Below, one piece after another: positions 1 to 6,886 of a stretch of DNA of 11,262 nt; the stretch's first letter is position 1, and each line of letters begins with the position of its first letter. Position numbers and translations under genes: made by a program. The notes under the pieces were generated by a model. The model was given only the letters and a program-made list of their open reading frames with translations, was not told where the DNA came from and made no database searches. The stretch spans positions 1 to 11,262 of the forward strand of contig JAFQNZ010000080.1 in NCBI GenBank assembly GCA_017395715.1. The letters are read 5' to 3'. Source of the stretch: Clostridia bacterium (GTDB lineage Bacteria > Bacillota > Clostridia > Oscillospirales > CAG-272).

Positions 1-39
1 GGAGGGCGTGCGCAGCGCGGGATCTACGAAAGTTCGAGC

Positions 40-126
40 ACCCGCCCGAGATCCTGCCTTCACTTCGTTCGGCACTGCTGAGCAGTTCGGCTTTGCTTCG
101 CGCCGCTCAGGATGACACGGGCGGGT
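40..126. repeat. Imperfect palindromic intergenic repeat
   Basis: The outer arms ACCCGCCCG (40-48) and CGGGCGGGT (118-126) are exact inverted copies, and inside them ATCCTG (51-56) pairs with CAGGAT (108-113). A smaller hairpin, ACTGCT-g-AGCAGT, sits in the middle (74-86). Read on the minus strand, the core begins GTCATCCTGAGC and ends in AGGATCT-like sequence. From memory this resembles a dispersed intergenic repeat common in clostridial and other gut genomes, but I could not search for it. It carries no coding signal and lies just beyond the gpmI terminator. It is probably a non-autonomous dispersed repeat or a structured RNA/DNA element. The bases before it (1-39) contain nothing I recognise. 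Confidence 0.6.
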
Positions 127-132
127 ACAACC

Positions 133-165
133 AAAAAAGAGTCCCGCTTTCGCAAGACTCTTTTT
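133..165 (-). terminator. Intrinsic terminator of gpmI
   Basis: AAAAAGAGTC (134-143) and GACTCTTTTT (156-165) form a 10-bp stem around a 12-nt loop that itself contains a small GC pair. On the minus strand the stem runs into a T-run made by the A-run at 133-138. It begins only 8 bases past the gpmI stop codon. The A/T-run symmetry means it could also work in the plus direction. Confidence 0.85.
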
Positions 166-173
166 ATTATTAT

Positions 174-1817
<1,644 letters not shown>

Positions 1818-1859
1818 AACAGCCTCCGTATAATAACAGTTTTTATATTCCAACTATAT

Positions 1860-1865
1860 ATTATA
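1860..1865 (-). promoter_or_regulatory. Probable -10 box of the gpmI promoter
   Basis: The minus strand reads TATAAT here, 42 bases upstream of the chosen ATG, which would place the start of transcription near 1853. No good -35 box is present at 17 bases; the best is TTTTCT, matching the consensus at only three positions. The -10 box is perfect, so I think a promoter lies here, but the call rests on one box. Confidence 0.45.
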
Positions 1866-1948
1866 CATGAAATTTGTGAATAAGAAAAGAGCTTTTCAAA
1901 ACTTTTTCTCATTTTTTGCCAAGTTTTGTGCGCTTCTCTCTTTGAATA

Positions 1949-1977
1949 TTGACAAAAAATCGCTCCTCGGTTATAAT
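1949..1977 (+). promoter_or_regulatory. Sigma-A promoter of the radC-like gene
   Basis: A perfect TTGACA (1949-1954) and a perfect TATAAT (1972-1977) are separated by 17 bases. Transcription should begin near 1984, leaving a leader of about 27 bases before the ATG at 2011. The promoter also settles the start of the gene, because the upstream ATG of the same frame (1867) would not be on this transcript. Confidence 0.88.
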
Positions 1978-2010
1978 AAAAATGTTAATCTTACAAAAGG
2001 GGCTCTCAAA

Positions 2011-2724
2011 ATGGCACTTGACGACAAGCTCTTACACGAAAAACACAGAGAAAGAATGCGCCAAAAATACATCGCCGCCAAAGAAACACTCTCTGACCAC
2101 GAGATTTTGGAAATTCTCCTCTACCATGTCATTCCCCGTAAAAACACAAATCCCATCGCGCATAGACTTTGCCGCCGCTTCGGTTCTCTGCGCGGTGTGC
2201 TCGAAGCCGAACTGTCTGAACTTATGCAGGTGGAAGATGTTGGAGAAGCCACTGCCTTTTTCTTAAAGCAGATCCTCTATCTTTGGAGGCGCTGCGAACA
2301 TAAACAAGCAAGCGGCATTCTGCTCGATTCCATCAGCAAAATCGGCGACTATCTCACGGTTTTATTCGGCGGCGAGAAAAACGAGGCGGTATATCTTCTT
2401 ATGCTCGGTCAGCGTGCGGAACTGCTCGCTTGCCGAAAACTCCTCGATGGCAGTATCACCGCTTGCGAGAGTTGTGCGCGCAAGATCGCCGAAATCGCGC
2501 TTTCTTACGGGGCACACCGCATCATCCTTGCGCACAATCACCCGGGTGTGAGCGCCGAACCTTCCGATTCGGATGTGTCGGTCACACGCTATCTGCGCCG
2601 CGTGCTTGCCGGTATTGATCTTGATCTCGAGGAGCATTTTATCGTTTCGGGGAACACCTACTGTCCGATCGTCCGTTATCTGGAAAACGAAATTTCGGGT
2701 AAGTCTTCAGAAGCCAACACTTAA
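2011..2724 (+). CDS. RadC-family JAB/MPN-domain protein, divergent clostridial type
   Basis: This 237-residue protein has the RadC layout: an N-terminal helical region with a helix-hairpin-helix-like segment (about 55-90, FGSLRGVLEAELSELMQVEDVG), then an MPN/JAB domain. The metal site reads HNHPGVSAEPSDSD (175-188), with the H-x-H, Ser185 and Asp188 at the canonical RadC spacing. The usual VHPRE segment is replaced by ITACESCARKIAE, and the PSG after the histidines reads PGV. This resembles a divergent clostridial JAB subgroup rather than classical RadC. The molecular role of RadC proteins is unsettled, and the old DNA-repair assignment is not firmly supported. The start at 2011 is chosen from AGGGG (1998-2002), 8 bases upstream, and from the perfect promoter at 1949-1977, which lies inside the longer open frame. 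The TAA overlaps the stop codon of the convergent carboxypeptidase gene. Confidence 0.88.
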   Translation: MALDDKLLHEKHRERMRQKYIAAKETLSDHEILEILLYHVIPRKNTNPIAHRLCRRFGSLRGVLEAELSELMQVEDVGEATAFFLKQILYLWRRCEHKQASGILLDSISKIGDYLTVLFGGEKNEAVYLLMLGQRAELLACRKLLDGSITACESCARKIAEIALSYGAHRIILAHNHPGVSAEPSDSDVSVTRYLRRVLAGIDLDLEEHFIVSGNTYCPIVRYLENEISGKSSEANT

Positions 2725-3614
2725 AAAAACGCAAGTGACGAAATCAGCATTTCCCGCAAGGTGATGTATAGAAGCGGCGCCATCGATATCGGCAAAGGAT
2801 TCTCGCCCCGCCCGATCTCCACCGTATAGGCAGGAATGGATAATGTGTTCACCCAATCTGTCAAACCGCCGTAGGCGGCAAGTCCCTCTGCCCGCTCCAA
2901 TCGGTATCCGCTTGTGCGGGAAAGAAAGCGCGCGCCCTGCCGTGTCAAGGGTGAATCGTGATAATAGATCACCTCGCCCTGCGAATGAAAGGTCATCAAA
3001 ACAGAAAGACGGGCGCGAAATTCTTCCACCAAACGGCAGACAGCAAGCGTTTCAGGCTCGCTTTCGGGATATTCCCCCGCATAACGGCTTCTGCCGGGCG
3101 AAATGCCATAGGCCTTTTCAAGCTCTTTGTATTCATAAAAACGGTAGTTGTAATTGTGGTTGATATCCACCCCGCGCGCGTTGGCTTGCCACTTGGAAAA
3201 GTCCTCGCGCCCCTTGTTCATTCCGATCTGCTTTCTGCCGAGCGGATTGTCAAAAGAGGTGCCGTTCAAAGCAAGTGCCACACCGTCGGGATTCACACAG
3301 GGCAAAAGAACAACCGTGCGCCTTTCCAGCAATTCTCTTGCCGAAAAAGATAACAGCCGTTTGCCGGCATCCACCGCACGGCAAAGTTCCTCGGCAAAAT
3401 CGAGAAGCAAATTTGCCGTCAGATATTCACTGCCGTGGTGCGCGCCCACATACAAAAGTGTTTTTCTGCCGCACCCCAGCACAAGGGCGTCGATCGGACG
3501 CCCGCAAAGGCTCGTACCGCAGCGTTTGATCTTCACAAACGGAAACGTTTTTGCCAAACACAAAATGCGCGCCGAAACGGCACGCGGAGAAAACGAAGTT
3601 TCTTGTTTTTTCAT
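2721..3614 (-). CDS. M14-family zinc carboxypeptidase/endopeptidase
   Basis: The 297-residue product is a metallocarboxypeptidase-fold enzyme. Zinc ligands are visible as H60 and E63 in GAHHGSE and H210 in TFHSQGEVIYY; the catalytic glutamate is E266 in YTVEIG. NPDG (108-111) and RGVDINHNY (147-155) provide the substrate-binding region. The SQGEVIYY segment and overall length fit the Gram-positive M14 branch that includes gamma-D-glutamyl-diaminopimelate peptidases, so cutting of peptidoglycan stem peptides, perhaps for recycling or in sporulation, is a reasonable inference. The exact substrate is not shown by the sequence. There is no signal peptide or membrane segment, so it is probably cytoplasmic or forespore-located. 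The start has a GAGGGG site 2 bases upstream, closer than ideal. I found no convincing promoter in the 266-bp upstream gap and no terminator downstream. Confidence 0.9.
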   Translation of the reverse strand: MKKQETSFSPRAVSARILCLAKTFPFVKIKRCGTSLCGRPIDALVLGCGRKTLLYVGAHHGSEYLTANLLLDFAEELCRAVDAGKRLLSFSARELLERRTVVLLPCVNPDGVALALNGTSFDNPLGRKQIGMNKGREDFSKWQANARGVDINHNYNYRFYEYKELEKAYGISPGRSRYAGEYPESEPETLAVCRLVEEFRARLSVLMTFHSQGEVIYYHDSPLTRQGARFLSRTSGYRLERAEGLAAYGGLTDWVNTLSIPAYTVEIGRGENPLPISMAPLLYITLREMLISSLAFF

Positions 3615-3748
3615 AACCCCTCACCAAAGAAATACCCAACAGCGATTCTCCCGTCGGGCGGATGCTATCAATATATTCGACCGAAAAGAGAAAAAAACAT
3701 ATTTTTTTGTCGATACAAGAAAAAACACAATTATTTCCTCTTGCGCCC

Positions 3749-3777
3749 TTGACAAAATCAAATTTTTCGTTTACAAT
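3749..3777 (+). promoter_or_regulatory. Sigma-A promoter of rny
   Basis: TTGACA (3749-3754) and TACAAT (3772-3777) are spaced by 17 bases, giving a start near 3784 and a leader of roughly 97 bases before rny. It lies in the gap between the divergent carboxypeptidase and rny genes. The leader is A-rich; I see no strong hairpin in it and no riboswitch that I recognise. Confidence 0.8.
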
Positions 3778-3880
3778 AAAAGTTGTGATAATATGCCGTC
3801 ATATTCTATAACAGCAGTATTATACAAGAGAAACCATAGAACCAAATCAAACAACAAAACAAAAATCAAGGAGGTGTAAT

Positions 3881-5464
3881 ATGGTCTATCCCCACGTAGC
3901 TTTGGCTGTGGGCTCTACGCTGATTCCGATCATTGCAGGCATTGTTGCACTCGCACTCGGCATTGTGTTCGGCTTTTTCGGCGGTATTCAGTACCGCAAA
4001 AAAATCGGCGAAGCCGAGATCGGTTCTGCCGAGCTTGAAGCAGCCAAGATCAAAGAAGAAGGCGCAAAAGCCGCTGAGACTCTGAAAAAAGAAGCACTTC
4101 TGGAAGCGAAAGAAGAAATCGTTCGCCAGAACCGTGAATTTGAAAAAGAAGTCAAGGACCGCCGCGCAGAGATTTCCCGTCTTGAACACCGTTGTGCCAC
4201 CCGCGAAGAGGCGCTTGACAAAAAGATCGACAGTCTTGAAGCCAAAGAGCAGCAGCTCGACAAAAAACTCAAAGACAACGACAAAGTCCGCCAAGACCTC
4301 GAACAGCTCAAGCAGGAACGAGTCACTCAGCTTGAAAAGATTGCAGGCTACACAGCCGAGCAAGCCAAGAACGAGATCATTTCGGAAATCGAAGAAGAAG
4401 CCAAGCACGACGCTGCCGAAAAGATTCTTGAAATTGAGCGTCAGCTCAAAGAAGACGCCGACGACAAGGCGAAGAACATCATTTCGCTTGCCATTTCCCG
4501 TTTGGCATCCGATCATGTTTCAGAAGCCACCGTTTCGGTCGTACCGCTTCCCAACGACGACATGAAGGGCCGTATCATCGGTCGCGAAGGCCGTAACATC
4601 CGCACGGTTGAGACCCTCACCGGCGTGGATCTTATCATTGACGACACCCCCGAAGCCATCACCCTTTCAAGCTTTGACCCCGTGCGCCGCGAGGTGGCAA
4701 GACTCTCGCTTGAAAAGCTGATTGCCGACGGACGCATTCACCCCACCAGAATCGAAGAAATGGTGGAAAAATCCAAAAAAGAAGTGGAGACCTCGATCAA
4801 GCAGGCGGGCGAGCGAGCCACCTTCGAAACAGGTATCCACGGTATCCACGGAGATCTTGTCAAGCTTCTCGGCAGACTTCGCTATCGCACAAGCTACGGT
4901 CAGAATGTGCTTGACCACTCGATCGAAGTATCGCTTCTTTCGGGTATGCTCGCCGAAGAGCTCGGTGTTGACAGTACGCTTGCCAAACGCGCAGGTCTTC
5001 TGCACGACATCGGCAAAGCCTTAACACACGAAACCGAAGGTTCTCATGTTCACATCGGTGTCGATGTTGCCAAAAAGTACAAAGAGCATCGCGATGTGGT
5101 TCACGCCATTGAAGCACACCACGGCGATGTTGAACCCAAGACCGTGATCGCGCTGATCGTCAAAGCGGCAGATGCCATTTCGGCAGCCCGCCCCGGTGCG
5201 CGCCGCGAAAATCTCGAAAATTACATCAAGCGTCTGCAAAAACTCGAAGAGATCGCCAACAGCTTCCCCGGTATCGACAACTCCTTTGCCATTCAGGCAG
5301 GCCGCGAAATCCGCATTCTTGTCAAGCCGGACGAAGTATCCGACCGCGATATGATCAATATTGCCCGCGACATCGTCAAGAAGATCGAAGCGGAGCTGAA
5401 ATACCCCGGTCAAATCAAGGTTCACGTTGTGCGTGAGAGCCGCGTTGTGGATTACGCCAAGTAA
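3881..5464 (+). CDS. rny: Ribonuclease Y
   Basis: RNase Y is the membrane-anchored endoribonuclease that starts bulk mRNA decay in many Firmicutes and processes specific operon transcripts. The 527 residues show the complete family layout: an N-terminal membrane helix (about 10-35), a long charged coiled coil (about 45-205), a KH RNA-binding domain with GREG (234-237) in the RIIGREGRNIRT motif, then the HD domain with the catalytic pair H375-D376 in LLHDIGKALTHE, followed by the family C-terminal domain ending in VVDYAK. Length and domain order match the Bacillus protein (about 520 residues). The start is firm: AAGGAGG (3868-3874) sits 6 bases before the ATG. It has its own promoter and leads the conserved rny-ymdB-spoVS cluster, although a hairpin terminator separates it from ymdB. 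Confidence 0.98.
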   Translation: MVYPHVALAVGSTLIPIIAGIVALALGIVFGFFGGIQYRKKIGEAEIGSAELEAAKIKEEGAKAAETLKKEALLEAKEEIVRQNREFEKEVKDRRAEISRLEHRCATREEALDKKIDSLEAKEQQLDKKLKDNDKVRQDLEQLKQERVTQLEKIAGYTAEQAKNEIISEIEEEAKHDAAEKILEIERQLKEDADDKAKNIISLAISRLASDHVSEATVSVVPLPNDDMKGRIIGREGRNIRTVETLTGVDLIIDDTPEAITLSSFDPVRREVARLSLEKLIADGRIHPTRIEEMVEKSKKEVETSIKQAGERATFETGIHGIHGDLVKLLGRLRYRTSYGQNVLDHSIEVSLLSGMLAEELGVDSTLAKRAGLLHDIGKALTHETEGSHVHIGVDVAKKYKEHRDVVHAIEAHHGDVEPKTVIALIVKAADAISAARPGARRENLENYIKRLQKLEEIANSFPGIDNSFAIQAGREIRILVKPDEVSDRDMINIARDIVKKIEAELKYPGQIKVHVVRESRVVDYAK

Positions 5465-5504
5465 TTTTTTCCATATTATAACATAAAACAAAATAGCAAA
5501 TCAT

Positions 5505-5517
5505 TCCGAAATTCGGA
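5505..5517. repeat. Short palindrome downstream of rny
   Basis: TCCGAAATTCGGA is a perfect palindrome with 6-base arms around one central base. It lies between the rny stop codon and the terminator. It could be a small operator or a hairpin in the rny 3' untranslated region; its sequence does not match a site I can name. Confidence 0.35.
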
Positions 5518-5554
5518 TGTTGATAGATCTGTTTACAGTTTGTTATAGGAAAGT

Positions 5555-5582
5555 AAGAGGGGAGCTTCACGCTCCCCTTTTT
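5555..5582 (+). terminator. Hairpin terminator between rny and ymdB
   Basis: GGGGAGC (5559-5565) and GCTCCCC (5571-5577) form a strong stem with a TTCAC loop, extendable at the base, and are followed directly by five T. It starts about 95 bases after the rny stop and ends 34 bases before ymdB. It should end most rny transcripts, so ymdB is either expressed by read-through or from a promoter I cannot identify with confidence. Confidence 0.88.
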
Positions 5583-5616
5583 CAAAAGCAAAATACGCCA
5601 TAGAAAGGCTTATCCC

Positions 5617-6390
5617 ATGAATATTTTGTGTATCGGTGACATTGTCGGTCCAGCAGCCGCCGATTTTGTCTGCCAAAACCTTTGGAAGATCCGCAAGGAA
5701 TACGGTATCACCTTAACGGTTGCCAACGGCGAAAATGCCGACCCCGGCAACGGCATCACGCAAAACACCGCCGAAAGACTGCTTGCTTCCGGTGTTGACG
5801 TCATCACAAGCGGCAATCACATCTGGCAAAAAAGCGGTATCTATCCGTTTTTGGACGATTGCCCTTATATCCTGCGCCCGGCAAACTACCCGGGAAGCAA
5901 CCCCGGCCACGGTAGCGTGATTGTGGAAGCAAACGGCAAACGCGTGCTTGTGATCAACGTACAAGGCGTTGTGTATATGGAACCGCTTGCCTCGCCCTTT
6001 GATACGGTGGATGCCATTCTCAAACAGAATGCAGGCGAATACGACCTTGCCATTCTCGACATCCACGCCGAAGCCACAAGCGAAAAAGCGGTGCTTGCGC
6101 ATTACTTTGACGGCAGGATCGACATCATCTGCGGCACACACACCCACGTGCAGACCGCCGATGACCGCATCCTCCCCGGCGGCTCGGCTTTCATCACCGA
6201 CCTCGGTATGTGCGGCGTGCTTGATTCCTCGCTCGGTGTCAAATACGAGCCCGTGATGCAAAAACTTCGCACCGGAATGCCCCAGCGCTTTGAGCTTGCC
6301 ACGGGAAACATCACCATGAACAGCGTTGTTTTTGTTTATAATGAACAAAAACAGGCAGTTGAATTGGTAAAAAGAGTCAATTTTTCATAA
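5617..6390 (+). CDS. ymdB: YmdB-family metallophosphoesterase
   Basis: The 257-residue protein belongs to the YmdB/TIGR00282 calcineurin-like phosphoesterases. In Bacillus subtilis YmdB is a 2',3'-cyclic nucleotide phosphodiesterase that affects biofilm and motility decisions and RNA metabolism. The full metal-binding set is present: GDIVG with D8, NGENA with E39 and N40, SGNHIW with N67 and H68, DIHAEATSEK with H150, and GTHTHVQTAD with H175 and H177. Length matches the family (about 264). The start has GAAAGG (5603-5608) 8 bases upstream. It lies directly after rny and before spoVS, the same order as in Bacillus. A conserved neighbour of RNase Y, it probably acts in the same RNA-linked regulation, but that role here is inferred from family knowledge. 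Confidence 0.96.
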   Translation: MNILCIGDIVGPAAADFVCQNLWKIRKEYGITLTVANGENADPGNGITQNTAERLLASGVDVITSGNHIWQKSGIYPFLDDCPYILRPANYPGSNPGHGSVIVEANGKRVLVINVQGVVYMEPLASPFDTVDAILKQNAGEYDLAILDIHAEATSEKAVLAHYFDGRIDIICGTHTHVQTADDRILPGGSAFITDLGMCGVLDSSLGVKYEPVMQKLRTGMPQRFELATGNITMNSVVFVYNEQKQAVELVKRVNFS

Positions 6391-6396
6391 AACCTC

Positions 6397-6425
6397 TTGC
6401 AAACAAGAACAAATCCGTCTATAAT
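6397..6425 (+). promoter_or_regulatory. Sigma-A-type promoter of spoVS
   Basis: TTGCAA (6397-6402) and a perfect TATAAT (6420-6425) are spaced by 17 bases, giving a start near 6432 and a leader of about 80 bases. The promoter begins 6 bases after the ymdB stop codon. In Bacillus subtilis spoVS is known to be transcribed by sigma-H; I see no sigma-H-like boxes here, so control may differ. The left arm of the inverted repeat listed at 6401-6453 occupies the spacer. Confidence 0.8.
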
Positions 6426-6453
6426 AGGAAAAAAGGCGTATTTGTTCTTGTTT
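6401..6453 (+). promoter_or_regulatory. 14-bp inverted repeat around the spoVS -10 box: operator and/or ymdB terminator
   Basis: AAACAAGAACAAAT (6401-6414) is repeated exactly in inverted form as ATTTGTTCTTGTTT (6440-6453). After one mismatch the arms continue pairing for four more positions (6416-6419 with 6435-6438, one of them G-U), leaving a 15-nt loop that contains the -10 box. The right arm is followed by TTTTATTTTA. Read from ymdB, the transcript would fold into a long hairpin with a U-rich tail, a plausible terminator. A transcript starting near 6432 would contain only the right arm. As DNA, the arms are placed like an operator, one in the promoter spacer and one just past the start site. 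The two roles are not exclusive. Confidence 0.65.
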
Positions 6454-6512
6454 TATTTTAAAAATGAACAAATCAAAGGACACTATCAAAAAGAAACAAC
6501 GAGGTATATGCT

Positions 6513-6773
6513 ATGGAATTACTCAAAGTCTCCGCAAAATCCAACCCCAACATGGTAGCAGGTGCCATTGCCGGCATCACAAGAGAAAACAAAGAGGTAG
6601 AGCTGCAAGCCATCGGCGCAGGCTCTGTCAATCAGGCGATCAAAGCCATTGCCGTGGCAAGGGCTTTTTTGGAAGAAGATGGTATTGCTATTGCCTGCAT
6701 CCCCGGCTTTGCCGAAATCACGGTAGAGGACGAAGCCCGTACGGCGATCAGATTCACCGTTATCCGTATTTGA
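6513..6773 (+). CDS. spoVS: Stage V sporulation protein S
   Basis: This 86-residue protein aligns almost end to end with Bacillus subtilis SpoVS: MELLKVSAKSNPNMVAGAIA at the start, then EVELQAIGAGSVNQAIKAIA, and a C-terminal part with RTAIRF. SpoVS is a small Alba-like protein needed for progression past stage V of sporulation and affecting the onset of septation; related proteins are thought to bind nucleic acid, but its biochemical role is not settled. The start is set by GAGG (6501-6504) 8 bases upstream; an ATG at 6508 is in another frame. The position after rny and ymdB is a conserved arrangement. It has its own promoter and a strong terminator, so it can be expressed independently of ymdB. 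Its presence suggests a spore-forming lineage, though SpoVS homologues also occur in some non-sporulating bacteria. Confidence 0.97.
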   Translation: MELLKVSAKSNPNMVAGAIAGITRENKEVELQAIGAGSVNQAIKAIAVARAFLEEDGIAIACIPGFAEITVEDEARTAIRFTVIRI

Positions 6774-6780
6774 TTCAACC

Positions 6781-6814
6781 AAAAGCAAAGCGCAAAAGCT
6801 TTGCTTTTTCTTTT
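6781..6814 (+). terminator. Intrinsic terminator of spoVS
   Basis: AAAAGCAAAGC (6781-6791) pairs perfectly with GCTTTGCTTTT (6798-6808) around a 6-nt loop, followed by more T and C. It lies 7 bases after the spoVS stop codon and separates the cluster from the lipoprotein gene. Confidence 0.92.
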
Positions 6815-6870
6815 TCCACTTTACAAAAAGAGAGTTTTCCTGTATAATAAAGGTACATTCCACTTTACAA
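6814..6870 (+). repeat. 13-bp direct repeats flanking the lipoprotein promoter
   Basis: TTCCACTTTACAA occurs exactly at 6814-6826 and again at 6858-6870, starting 44 bases apart, which is about four helical turns. The first copy contains the -35 box; the second lies just downstream of the expected transcription start. ATAAAGG also occurs twice, at 6847-6853 and 6870-6876. This could be a pair of regulator binding sites or the trace of a small local duplication. Confidence 0.55.
6820..6848 (+). promoter_or_regulatory. Sigma-A promoter of the lipoprotein gene
   Basis: TTTACA (6820-6825) and a perfect TATAAT (6843-6848) are spaced by 17 bases. Transcription should start near 6855, giving a leader of about 32 bases. 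It lies directly after the spoVS terminator. Confidence 0.82.
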
Positions 6871-6886
6871 TAAAGGATGTTGCCGT

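Noticed and set aside
1867..2010. N-terminal extension of the radC-like protein from ATG 1867
   Set aside because: A perfect sigma-A promoter lies within this stretch, the translation is unlike RadC, and a good ribosome binding site precedes the ATG at 2011.
3670..3675. Possible TATATT -10 box for the M14 gene on the minus strand
   Set aside because: The matching -35 position reads GTTTTT, so there is too little to call a promoter.
3866..4516. A 216-codon open frame on the minus strand opposite rny
   Set aside because: Its Phe/Leu-rich composition mirrors the Lys/Glu-rich coiled coil of RNase Y on the other strand. It has no independent support.
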